DNA of 64,000 bases, from NCBI RefSeq assembly GCF_014358075.1, contig NZ_JACONT010000002.1, positions 62,001 to 126,000 on the forward strand, written 5' to 3'. The DNA is from Sphingomonas albertensis (GTDB taxonomy: Bacteria > Pseudomonadota > Alphaproteobacteria > Sphingomonadales > Sphingomonadaceae). Positions within the stretch are counted from its first letter, which is position 1. Each line of letters opens with the position of its first letter. The notes under the pieces are model-generated. The model did no database searches. It saw only the letters and a program-made list of their open reading frames with translations, and had not been told where the DNA came from. The position numbers were made by a program, and so were the translations under genes. Positions 18,853 through 27,123 of the stretch are shown one piece after another.

Positions 18853-19713
18853 TCAGAACGCGGCGGTGAGGGAGGCGACGATCGTGCCGTCGGCGATCGA
18901 TCCGGTACCGTCCTGCCCGCGGGAGAAGCTCGGCTGGAGATACGCTGCACTGCGACGCGTGATGTCGGTGTCGATGTAGCTCACATTTAGCGTCAGATTT
19001 TTATACGTAGTGTCCGCACCCAGCGACCAATCCCAGTAGCTGCCGGTCGGCGCCGCGCTGGTGGCATTCGGGCCGAGCCCGTCATTGCCCCAGCTATGGC
19101 CGATATGCGCCTTGGCGGTGATCGGCGTTCCTGCGATCGCGAATGCGCCGTCGCCGGTGAGGTACAGGTTGTCCTTCTTGTCGCCGGGGTTGGTGTAGAC
19201 GCCAGCCGCCGCATCGGCGCCGGTGCGATACCATTTGCCGAGTGCCTGCTGCTTCGGCGCATAGAACGCACTCGCGGTCAGCGTCGCTGGGCCGGTGGTG
19301 CCGCTGAGCTTCACATAGGGCTCGGCATAATCGGTCTTCGACGCGCCGCCCGGATACATGTACCAGGTCAGCCCGACGTCGAGCGTGGCGTTGTCGGCGA
19401 GCTTGTGCTTGTAGCCGCCGATCAGGTCGAGCTCCATGTTCGAGCCACCGAACGTGCCCCAGCCCGACAGGTTCGAGCCCCAGGCGCCGACATACACGCC
19501 GCTCTGGTGCGCGATCGTCAGCCCGCCCTGGATCGCGCCGTCCTTGTCCGACTGCGACACGCCGCGCAGGCGGTAGTCGGTGGCCAGCGTCACCGAACCG
19601 GAGATAGTGACGGGAGACGGCGGCGCGGTATCCTGCGCGAACGCGGGCGTGGCGAGACCGGTCAGGATACCGCCTGTTAGAACTAGGCCGGCGACGAAAC
19701 GAAGACTGTGCAT
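18853..19713 (-). CDS. TorF family putative outer-membrane porin
   Basis: A 286-residue protein with a Sec signal peptide (MHSLRFVAGLVLTGG, then ATPAFAQ) and an N-terminal mature segment SGSVTLATDYRLRGVSQSDK typical of TorF family beta-barrels. The chain has alternating beta-strand character and ends in Phe, as outer-membrane barrels do. ATG at 19713 has GGGGA five bases upstream; the in-frame ATG at 19725 also has a plausible site and is an alternative. It is the first gene of the kdp block, 13 bases before the microprotein, so it may let potassium pass the outer membrane under limitation (inference). Confidence 0.88.
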   Translation of the reverse strand: MHSLRFVAGLVLTGGILTGLATPAFAQDTAPPSPVTISGSVTLATDYRLRGVSQSDKDGAIQGGLTIAHQSGVYVGAWGSNLSGWGTFGGSNMELDLIGGYKHKLADNATLDVGLTWYMYPGGASKTDYAEPYVKLSGTTGPATLTASAFYAPKQQALGKWYRTGADAAAGVYTNPGDKKDNLYLTGDGAFAIAGTPITAKAHIGHSWGNDGLGPNATSAAPTGSYWDWSLGADTTYKNLTLNVSYIDTDITRRSAAYLQPSFSRGQDGTGSIADGTIVASLTAAF

Positions 19714-19843
19714 TGCTATCCCCATGCGCGGTCCCTGCCGGAAGAGTGGCGGGCCGCGAGGATTGGCAATTAGGCGCCGGCGACGTAGCAATTCGAGATC
19801 GATTGCCGGGCCGGCGCGTATGTTTCGCGTAGTATTGTCGGAA

Positions 19844-20965
19844 TTACGCCCGGCGCAGGAGCATCCAGCCCGCCAGACCCGACAGGATCGAGCCCGCGAA
19901 AACGCCGATCTTGACCGAATCCATCGCGTGCGGCGAGCCTGCAAAGGCCAGGCCGCCGATGAACAGGCTCATCGTGAAGCCGATCCCGCACAGCACCGCC
20001 ATGCCGTACACCTGCGCCCAGTTCGCGTTCTTGGGTGCCTCGGCCAGCCGGAACGTCACGAGCCCGCGGATCGTCGCGAAGATGCCGATCTGCTTGCCGA
20101 GGAACAGCCCGAGCAGGATCCCGACCGGCAACGGCGAAATCACGTCCGCCGCCACCATCCCCCCGAACGCGATGCCAGCATTGGCGAACCCGAACGCCGG
20201 CACGATCAGAAAACTCGACCAGGGCTGGAGGGCGTGTTCGAGGCGTTTGAGCGGCGGTTGCCCCTCCCCCGTCCGCAGCGGGATCGTGAACGCGACCGCC
20301 ACGCCGGCGAGCGTCGCATGGACGCCCGACAGTAATACACCGTACCAGATGCCGACGCCGATCAGCAGGTACGGCACCAGCGACCGCACCCCCGACAGGT
20401 TCAGGACGACCAGCACGCCGAGCCCCACGCCCGCGCCAAGCAACGGCAGCAGCGCGATCTGGCCGGTATAGAACACCGCGATGACGAGGATCGCGAGCAG
20501 GTCGTCGATCACCGCGATCGCCGTCAGCAATATCTTCAACGAGGTCGGCACGCGCGATCCGAGCAAGGCCAGGATGCCGAGCGCGAACGCGATGTCGGTC
20601 GCCGCCGGGATCGCCCAGCCGCGCAGATTGGCGGGCGTGCCCATGTTGACGAGCAGATAGAGGCACGCCGGCACCACCATGCCCGCAAGCGCCGCCGCGC
20701 CGGGCAGGATGCGCTCTCCCCAGGTCGAGAGATGCCCCGAGACGAACTCGCTCTTCACCTCCAGCCCGATCAGCAGGAAGAACAGCGCCATCGCGCCATC
20801 GTCGATCCAGTGATGGACGCTCATCACACCGACTTCGTGATGCAGCGTCGCGAAATAGGCCGGAGCGAGCGGTGAATTGGCGACGAGCAGCGCCGCGATC
20901 GTCGCGGCGAGCAGCACGATGGCGCCCGCCGCATCGCCCGCGAAAAAGCGCCGGACCGCGCTCAC
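19844..20965 (-). CDS. nhaA: Na+/H+ antiporter NhaA
   Basis: A 373-residue sodium/proton antiporter (Escherichia coli NhaA is 388). The essential aspartate pair is seen at D154-D155 (AVIDDLLAIL), and the helix IV aspartate at D124 (AATDIAFALG). The gene starts with GTG, in a GTGA overlap with the stop of the FAD/NAD(P)-binding gene, so the two are coupled. It exports sodium in exchange for protons. The next block on the same strand is kdp, which would place Na+ and K+ homeostasis side by side. Between its stop and the porin start lie about 120 bases that probably hold the porin/kdp promoter. Confidence 0.96.
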   Translation of the reverse strand: MSAVRRFFAGDAAGAIVLLAATIAALLVANSPLAPAYFATLHHEVGVMSVHHWIDDGAMALFFLLIGLEVKSEFVSGHLSTWGERILPGAAALAGMVVPACLYLLVNMGTPANLRGWAIPAATDIAFALGILALLGSRVPTSLKILLTAIAVIDDLLAILVIAVFYTGQIALLPLLGAGVGLGVLVVLNLSGVRSLVPYLLIGVGIWYGVLLSGVHATLAGVAVAFTIPLRTGEGQPPLKRLEHALQPWSSFLIVPAFGFANAGIAFGGMVAADVISPLPVGILLGLFLGKQIGIFATIRGLVTFRLAEAPKNANWAQVYGMAVLCGIGFTMSLFIGGLAFAGSPHAMDSVKIGVFAGSILSGLAGWMLLRRA

Positions 20966-22356
20966 AGCCCTTCCCCGCCGACCCATTGCGCGTTCGACAG
21001 CCGGCGTGCGAGATCCCAACTCTGGACGCGGATATCGGGAACGGCGACCACTTCCCACAGCCCGCCGCGGGTCATCGGGCCGATGCAGTGGATGCGGTCG
21101 TCGGGCGTGCCGTCCGCCCGGATCGCCCGCGACTGCGCATCGACGTCGACGCCGAGCCGCAGCGGATCGGGTCGGATCAGCCCGGCGGCGAGCAGATGCT
21201 TCACGAGCGGTTCTTCGGAGCGCAACAGATCGCCCTGCGGCCCGGTGCAGTTCACGATCCGCGCGGCGCGTGTAACGACGGTGGCGGTTTCGCCGCGTGG
21301 TCGCCAGGTCAGATTTGCGTGCTGACCGTCGGCCTCGGCGGAGACGATCTTGCCCGCCGCAAAGGTCAGCCGCCCGCTCGCGACGAGCGCCTCGACGCGA
21401 TCGGCGACGGCCGGTGCGAGGCGGTGGCGATGGACGTCCCAATAGGGTCGCAAGTGCCGGAGGAAACGGCCGCGCAATTCCTGCGACGCCGCCGACCAGA
21501 GCATCTGCGTGACCGGCCGCAATTCATCTACCGCGGCCCGCCAGCCGCCCTCTTCGGTCCGCGCACGAACGTGACGGACGAGATCGGTCAGCCCGCCCTG
21601 CGGCTTGTCCGAAACGCCGCGGTGCGCAGGCGCACCATCGACATGCCGCCGCGGCGACAGCCCGCGCCGCGAGGTGGCGAGGATGTGGCCTGCAAATCCC
21701 TGCGCATCGAGCAAAAGCGCTGCGTCGATCGCGGTCAGCCCGGTACCGACCAGCACGACGGTATCGTCCGCGCCAAGTCCCTCGGCGAGATCGGCCGCCC
21801 ACGGGTCCGCGCAATACACACCCGCCGGCAGCGCGTCCGGCTTCAACCCCGGCGGGGTGTGCGGCGGCAGGTTGCCGAGCGCGAGCACTGCGGTGTCGGC
21901 GGCGATCTTACGCCCGTCCGCCATCGTCAGCGAAACGACGTCACCCTCGACCGGCTCGATTGCACAGACTTCGCCCTCGACATGCACCAGCCGGCCGTCT
22001 GACTCCGCGATCGCTGCGTCGAGCAGTTCGCGGAGGTAAGCGCCATACGTCGTGCGCGGAACGAAGGTCTTGCGGTCGCCCTTGCCGTGCGCTTCGAGCC
22101 AGCGGACGAAGTGATCGGGATCGTCCGGCAACGCGCTCATGTTGCCCGCGCGGACGTTGAGCAAGTGGTCCGGATGCGCCGCGCTATAGGCGACACCGCG
22201 CGCGAGCTGCCGGTCGCGCCGCTCGATCAGCGTCACGCGGGGCCCCTCGTGCCGCATCAGATTGACCGCGAACAACGCGCCGGAAAAGCCGCCGCCGACC
22301 ACGACGACATGATCCTCGGGCCCGGCGATCCGCGCTATGGTTGCTGATTGTTCCAT
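20962..22356 (-). CDS. FAD/NAD(P)-binding protein
   Basis: A 464-residue cytoplasmic flavoprotein. The N-terminus has a Rossmann dinucleotide motif (VVVVGGGFSGALFAVNL, about residues 17-33). Further typical features are an LIERRDRQLARGVAYS segment and DTVVLVGTGLTAIDAALLL in the middle, a second nucleotide-binding fold. This is the NAD_binding_9 (HpnW/YdhS-like) group, whose substrates are mostly unknown. The start at 22356 lies just before the Rossmann fold; an ATG at 22389 is also in frame. The stop overlaps the GTG start of nhaA. Confidence 0.82.
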   Translation of the reverse strand: MEQSATIARIAGPEDHVVVVGGGFSGALFAVNLMRHEGPRVTLIERRDRQLARGVAYSAAHPDHLLNVRAGNMSALPDDPDHFVRWLEAHGKGDRKTFVPRTTYGAYLRELLDAAIAESDGRLVHVEGEVCAIEPVEGDVVSLTMADGRKIAADTAVLALGNLPPHTPPGLKPDALPAGVYCADPWAADLAEGLGADDTVVLVGTGLTAIDAALLLDAQGFAGHILATSRRGLSPRRHVDGAPAHRGVSDKPQGGLTDLVRHVRARTEEGGWRAAVDELRPVTQMLWSAASQELRGRFLRHLRPYWDVHRHRLAPAVADRVEALVASGRLTFAAGKIVSAEADGQHANLTWRPRGETATVVTRAARIVNCTGPQGDLLRSEEPLVKHLLAAGLIRPDPLRLGVDVDAQSRAIRADGTPDDRIHCIGPMTRGGLWEVVAVPDIRVQSWDLARRLSNAQWVGGEGL

Positions 22357-22464
22357 CTGTACGCTCACCCGCAGTGTCGCGGAGGCCATGCCCGATCGGA
22401 GCCGGCTAGCCCAGCCCTTGCCGATGGGACGGCTACCACCCTTCAAGCCCGTCATCCCGAAAGC

Positions 22465-22549
22465 CCGTCATCCCGACGAAAGTCAGGACCCAGAGCCACA
22501 AGCGTGCCGACCGTTACTCTGGGTCCTGACTTTGGTCAGGATGACGGGG
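22465..22549. repeat. Palindromic repeat (HPDESQDPG-type)
   Basis: The left arm (about 22465-22492) and right arm (about 22522-22549) are near-perfect reverse complements and match the elements at 10-92 and 3823-3907. A partial duplication of its first 13 bases lies at 22448-22460. It is the first of three palindromes that fill the 466-base gap 22357-22822, in which I see no gene. Confidence 0.82.
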
Positions 22550-22572
22550 CTAGGGAGAAACCACTAGGCCCA

Positions 22573-22667
22573 CGTCATGCCGAGCTTGTTCCGGCATCCA
22601 CCGTTCCGCTGGATCAACGCTGTCGGGCTCGCGGAACGGTGGACCCCGGAACAGGTCCGGGGTGACG
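22573..22667. repeat. Palindromic repeat, second type
   Basis: CCACCGTTCCGC (about 22598) pairs with GCGGAACGGTGG (about 22631), with outer arms GTCATGCCGAGC and GTCCGGGGTGAC. The sequence differs from its neighbours, but the overall CGTCA...TGACG frame is shared. Confidence 0.7.
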
Positions 22668-22694
22668 GCGGGAGGTGTCTCTCGATCGAGTATG

Positions 22695-22800
22695 CCACCC
22701 CGGTGAAGGCCGGGGCCCAATAGGCAAGGTCGACATGACGAAGCACAGCCCGCCGTTATCACCGTCCCCCTGTTGGACCCCGGCCTTCGCCGGGGTGGGG
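22695..22800. repeat. Palindromic repeat, third type
   Basis: CCACCCCGGTGAAGGCCGGG (from 22695) pairs with CCCCGGCCTTCGCCGGGGTG (to about 22797). It ends about 25 bases after the stop of the fucosidase gene and may terminate the long glycoside hydrolase operon. Confidence 0.78.
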
Positions 22801-22822
22801 CCTATCTTTAGTCGCCCCCACC

Positions 22823-24817
22823 CTACGGCCGGAACGCTCCGATCCCGGCGATCGCCATCTTAGGCTGCGCGGTCGCGACCGTCGTGAACCCCAGCATCAG
22901 GTACCGGGCCTGCCGCGGCTTCGCAAAAGTGATGCGCTGCGTGGCGCGCGCATAGGCGATGTTACCGAACTCGCCCTCCCCCGCCGGCGCCCAGGTCTTG
23001 CCGTCCTCGCTCGTCTCGACGCGGTAGCGGCCCGGCGGTCCCGCATCGGGCAACGCCTGCCGGGTCGGCGTCAGGCTGAACCCGGCGACCTGATCCACCT
23101 TGCCCATGTCGATCATCAGCATGACCACGCTCGTCGGCGTCGGCGCCGGCGTAGTCCAGACGGTCGCGAGATCGTCGTCGAGCACCGCCTCCGCACCGGG
23201 CAATCCGGGCTTGACCACCCCGGCCAGTGACGTCTCGCCCGCGAAATCCGGCTTGCCCGATTTCATCGCCAGACTGTGCTGGATCGCGCTGACGATCGTC
23301 CACCCGGTCTTGGCGATGATCTTGTTGCCCGTCGCCTGCGATGCCGCGACCGCGACCGGCGCGACGCTGAGGAACAGCGACAGCTCGGTGATCGCCGGGC
23401 AGGCCGGCGCCTCGACGATCCGCAACCGCAAGCGCCGTGCCGTCACCGGCTCGGGCAGGCGGATGATCCGCTGCGCACCGATACACTCGTGCACCGCGAC
23501 CTCGCGCCACGCGCCCTTCGCGTCCGCCACATCGATCGCGAACTTCGTCACGCGTACGCCCAGGTCGATCGCCTCGCGGATCCGGATCAGGTCGAAGCGG
23601 CGCCCCGGCGGCAGGTCGAGCACCAGCGACGGCGTCTTCACCGCATCCGGCGTGCTCCAATAGGTCTCGCGGTTGCCGTCGAGAACGTTGGCCGCGGCGA
23701 ACTGGCGCCCACGCACCGACGAGGCCGTCGCCACCGCCCCCTTCGCCAGATCGGTCCTGAAGCTGCCACGCAACGCATCGCCGAACGACTTCAGCGACGC
23801 GAGATCGGGCTCGGCAATCAGCCCACGGCGATCGGGCGGCAGGTTGAGCATCATGTTGGTGCCACGCCCGACCGACTCGTCGTGGAACTGCATCAGCCGC
23901 TGCGGCGACTTCACTTGGAGATCCTCGTCGGCATGATAGAACCAGCCCGGCCGGATCGACGTGTTGGTTTCCGCCGGCCACCAGAGCGGCGCCCCGCGCA
24001 CGCCGGAATTGCCCTCGGACTGCACATAGGGATGGTTCGGCATCGTCGGCCAGCACGGATCGCCCGCGCGCCCGTCCTCGTTGCCGACCCAGCGGATATC
24101 CGCGCCAAGCGGATCGAAGGTGCACGCCATCGGCTGCAATTTGTGGACCAGCGTGATGATCGACGGCCAGTTGTAATATTTCGGCGCATCGATCTTCCGC
24201 GCCTCGCGCTCGCCGCCATAATAGCCGTCGCCGCCATTCGCGCCGTCGAACCACACTTCGAACAGCTCGCCGTAATTGGTGCAGAGATCAGTCAGCTGCG
24301 CACGAAAATATTCGACGTAGGCGGGCGTGCCATAGTCCGCCCGATTGCGATCCCAGGGCGACAGATACAGGCCGTAGGAAATCCCGCCACGACGGCACGC
24401 ATCGCCCAGTTCGCGGACGATGTCGCCCTTGCCGCCCTTGTACGGGCTGTTGCGGATGCAATGCTCGGTGAGTTTGGTCGGCCAGAGGCAGAAGCCGTCA
24501 TGATGCTTGGCGGTCAGGACGAGGCCGGTCAGCCCCGCGCTTTTCGCCGCCGCGACGATCTGGTTCGGATCGAACGCGGTCGGGTCGAACAGCTTGGGAT
24601 CCTCGTCGCCATACCCCCATTCCTTGTCGGTCCAGGTGTTGAGCGTGAAGTGCACGAAGCCATAGCGTTCGCGCTTGTGCCACGCGAGCTGGCGGACGGT
24701 CGGCGTCGCACCCCAAGGGACGGGTGCACCGACCGGGGCCGCGGCGTTCACGCGGCCGGCAGCAGCGGTAGCGAGCGTACCGGCGATCAACGCGCGGCGG
24801 TTGAGATCCAAGGTCAT
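22823..24817 (-). CDS. GH29 alpha-L-fucosidase with C-terminal F5/8-type modules
   Basis: A 664-residue exported exo-fucosidase. The signal (NRRALIAGTLATAAAG) resembles a Tat signal. The GH29 barrel spans about residues 35-340; the histidine pair lies in TAKHHDGF (about 103-110) and the nucleophile is D191 in EVWFDGA. Two discoidin-like segments follow (about 355-480 and 510-660, with NVLDGNRETYWSTP and AVLDDDLATVWTTP). It would remove fucose from the glycan core or antennae. It is the last gene of the eight-gene hydrolase operon and overlaps the GH92 stop by ATGA. Linkage preference cannot be read from sequence. Confidence 0.93.
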   Translation of the reverse strand: MTLDLNRRALIAGTLATAAAGRVNAAAPVGAPVPWGATPTVRQLAWHKRERYGFVHFTLNTWTDKEWGYGDEDPKLFDPTAFDPNQIVAAAKSAGLTGLVLTAKHHDGFCLWPTKLTEHCIRNSPYKGGKGDIVRELGDACRRGGISYGLYLSPWDRNRADYGTPAYVEYFRAQLTDLCTNYGELFEVWFDGANGGDGYYGGEREARKIDAPKYYNWPSIITLVHKLQPMACTFDPLGADIRWVGNEDGRAGDPCWPTMPNHPYVQSEGNSGVRGAPLWWPAETNTSIRPGWFYHADEDLQVKSPQRLMQFHDESVGRGTNMMLNLPPDRRGLIAEPDLASLKSFGDALRGSFRTDLAKGAVATASSVRGRQFAAANVLDGNRETYWSTPDAVKTPSLVLDLPPGRRFDLIRIREAIDLGVRVTKFAIDVADAKGAWREVAVHECIGAQRIIRLPEPVTARRLRLRIVEAPACPAITELSLFLSVAPVAVAASQATGNKIIAKTGWTIVSAIQHSLAMKSGKPDFAGETSLAGVVKPGLPGAEAVLDDDLATVWTTPAPTPTSVVMLMIDMGKVDQVAGFSLTPTRQALPDAGPPGRYRVETSEDGKTWAPAGEGEFGNIAYARATQRITFAKPRQARYLMLGFTTVATAQPKMAIAGIGAFRP

Positions 24818-27123
24818 CGCGAAACTCCGGTGGTTGCTGGCGGCCGATCGGCAGGCGCGCGGCCAAAATCACGGTTGGGGGTGGCGCCCATTTCGAACAC
24901 GAGCCGACCGCCGCGCACGATATCGGCATGCGCGATCCAGCTCTTCGTCCAGGGCCGGCCGTTCCACGTCACCGACTGCACATACGGCCGATCCGCCGCA
25001 TTCCCGCGCGCCTCGACGACGAGAGTCTTGCCATTACCGACGCGCATCTCCGCCCGGTCGAACAGCGGCGAGCCCAGCACATAATTCGCGCTCACCGGAT
25101 CGACCGGGTACAGCCCGAGTGCGCTCAGCACGAACCACGCGCTCATCTGCCCGCAATCGTCGTTGCCGATGATGCCGTCGGGATCGTCCTTGTACATCTC
25201 GGTCAGCAACCGGCGAACCATCGCCTGCGTCTTCCACGCCGCGCCGCAATACGCATACATATACGCGACGTGATGGCTCGGCTCGTTGCCATGCGCATAT
25301 TGCCCGACCAGCCCGGAGATGTCGGGCGGCGCATCCTTCGGCAGGATCGACGGCGCGTTGAACAGCCCGTCGAGCTTGGCCTCGAACTGCGCGTCGCCGC
25401 CCATCGCCGCGATCAGGCCGTAGACGTCGTGCTGGTTGAGGAACGTCGCCTGCCAGCCATTGCTCTCGGTATAATCGCGCCACTTCGACGAGTGGCCGAG
25501 CGCGATCGGATCGTACGGCGTCGTCCATGTCCCGTTCGCGAGCTTCGGCCGCGCGAACCCGATCGATGCATCGAACACGTTGCGCCAATTCCCGCTCCGC
25601 TTGCGCAACCGCGCGGCATCCGCACTCGCGCCCGCCGCATCGGCCAGATGCGCCGACGCGTAATCGTCATAGGCATATTCGAGCGTGCGCGAGACGGACT
25701 CGAACACCGTGTCCGCGGGGATGTAGCCCATCGTGTCGTACGGCCTGATCCCGAGGCTGTTGTCGAGATTCGGCATCGCGAAATCGAACGAGCGGCGCCG
25801 CACGTTCGGCCACGCCGCGGCATAGTTCGCGGGCACGCCCTTCGCGCGCGCCTCGGCCATCACCGACACCGAATGCCAGCCGATCATGCACCCCGTCTCG
25901 ACGCCCTGCAAAGGCCAGACCGGCGGCCCGTAAGGGCTCTGCTGCGTCTGCCGGATCAGGTCGCCGACCAGCTCCGCGGTCCGCTCGGGCTCGATCAGCG
26001 TGAGCAGCGGATGCAGCGCGCGATACGTGTCCCACATCGAATAGGAACTATACGCACGGTCCTTGCCGGTCACCGTGTGCACCTGCCGGTCGAGCCCGAC
26101 ATAGCGCCCATCGACATCCGAGAAGAGCGTCGGCGCGAGCTGTGCGTGGTACAGCGCGCTCGCCATGATCGTGCGCTGTGCGGGCGTGCCCCCCTCGACG
26201 CGGACGGACTCGAGCGCAGGTGCCCAGCGCTTGGTCGCATCGGCACGATAGCGATCGAAATCCCAATGCCGCGCCTCGGCCGCAAGGTTCGCGCGCGCGC
26301 CGGCAACGTCGACCGCGGAGATTCCCGTGCGGATCACGATCGGCGCAGCGCCAGCGTCGTCGTAATGCAGCACCGCCTTGACGCGCTTGCCCGCAACGCC
26401 CTTCGCGCCCGCCGCCTGCGCGACGTCGCCATCGCCATAGAACACGATCCGGTCGGGCTTGCGCGACAACTGCATCGCGAAGTGGATCCGCCGCCCCTTC
26501 GCCCAGCGGAACACCCGGCGGCTGCCGGTCAGCATGCCGGTCTCGTCGATGTTCAACGACGCATCGTCGATCAGCACGCCCTTGTCGGTCTTGTCGAGCA
26601 CCAGATGCGACAGGTTCACGAGGATATGCCCCGCGCCCGCCGGAAAGACATGCCGCTGGATGCCGGTCCGCTCGGTCACGGTCAGCTCCGCGCGGACACC
26701 CGATTCCAGCGTCACGCGGTAATAGCCGGGCTCGGCGTGTTCGGCCGAGAAGCGCTGGCGATACCCCGCATCGGGATCGGCCAAAGTACCGGGCTCCAAC
26801 TGCACCGGCCCACGCGTCGGCACCACCAGCACGTCGAGCATGTCGCCGATCCCGGTACCCGAGAGATGCGTATGGCTGAACCCCATGATCGACGTATCGG
26901 TGCGATGATAGCCCGAGCACGCATCCCAGCGCTCGACATCGGTATCGGGACTGAGCTGCACCATCCCGAACGGCAACGTCGCACCCGGATAGGTATGGCC
27001 GTGCCCGCCCGTGCCGACGAACAGATCGGGCGCCGTGGTGGTGCGCGGCGTAGCGGCAAACGTTGCGCGCGCGGTCAGCGCAAGCGCGCCGCTACCGGCA
27101 AGAAGCATACGGCGGGAGATCAT
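24814..27123 (-). CDS. GH92 alpha-mannosidase
   Basis: A 769-residue Ca2+-dependent exo-alpha-mannosidase. The N-terminus MISRRMLLAGSGALALTA looks like a Tat signal. Family marks include DLFVGTGGHGHTYPGATLPF near residue 33, GFSHTHLSGTG near 80, YSMWDTYRALHPLL in the middle, and GNDDCGQMSAWFVLSALGLY near residue 690. GH92 enzymes cleave alpha-1,2/1,3/1,4/1,6-mannose and are typical of N-glycan loci. Overlaps GH125 upstream and GH29 downstream, each by ATGA. Linkage specificity is not determinable here. Confidence 0.95.
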   Translation of the reverse strand: MISRRMLLAGSGALALTARATFAATPRTTTAPDLFVGTGGHGHTYPGATLPFGMVQLSPDTDVERWDACSGYHRTDTSIMGFSHTHLSGTGIGDMLDVLVVPTRGPVQLEPGTLADPDAGYRQRFSAEHAEPGYYRVTLESGVRAELTVTERTGIQRHVFPAGAGHILVNLSHLVLDKTDKGVLIDDASLNIDETGMLTGSRRVFRWAKGRRIHFAMQLSRKPDRIVFYGDGDVAQAAGAKGVAGKRVKAVLHYDDAGAAPIVIRTGISAVDVAGARANLAAEARHWDFDRYRADATKRWAPALESVRVEGGTPAQRTIMASALYHAQLAPTLFSDVDGRYVGLDRQVHTVTGKDRAYSSYSMWDTYRALHPLLTLIEPERTAELVGDLIRQTQQSPYGPPVWPLQGVETGCMIGWHSVSVMAEARAKGVPANYAAAWPNVRRRSFDFAMPNLDNSLGIRPYDTMGYIPADTVFESVSRTLEYAYDDYASAHLADAAGASADAARLRKRSGNWRNVFDASIGFARPKLANGTWTTPYDPIALGHSSKWRDYTESNGWQATFLNQHDVYGLIAAMGGDAQFEAKLDGLFNAPSILPKDAPPDISGLVGQYAHGNEPSHHVAYMYAYCGAAWKTQAMVRRLLTEMYKDDPDGIIGNDDCGQMSAWFVLSALGLYPVDPVSANYVLGSPLFDRAEMRVGNGKTLVVEARGNAADRPYVQSVTWNGRPWTKSWIAHADIVRGGRLVFEMGATPNRDFGRAPADRPPATTGVSR

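Noticed and set aside
22400..22822. Small reading frames in the gap, with HPDESQDP-type peptides
   Set aside because: They are translations of palindromic repeats, not genes.
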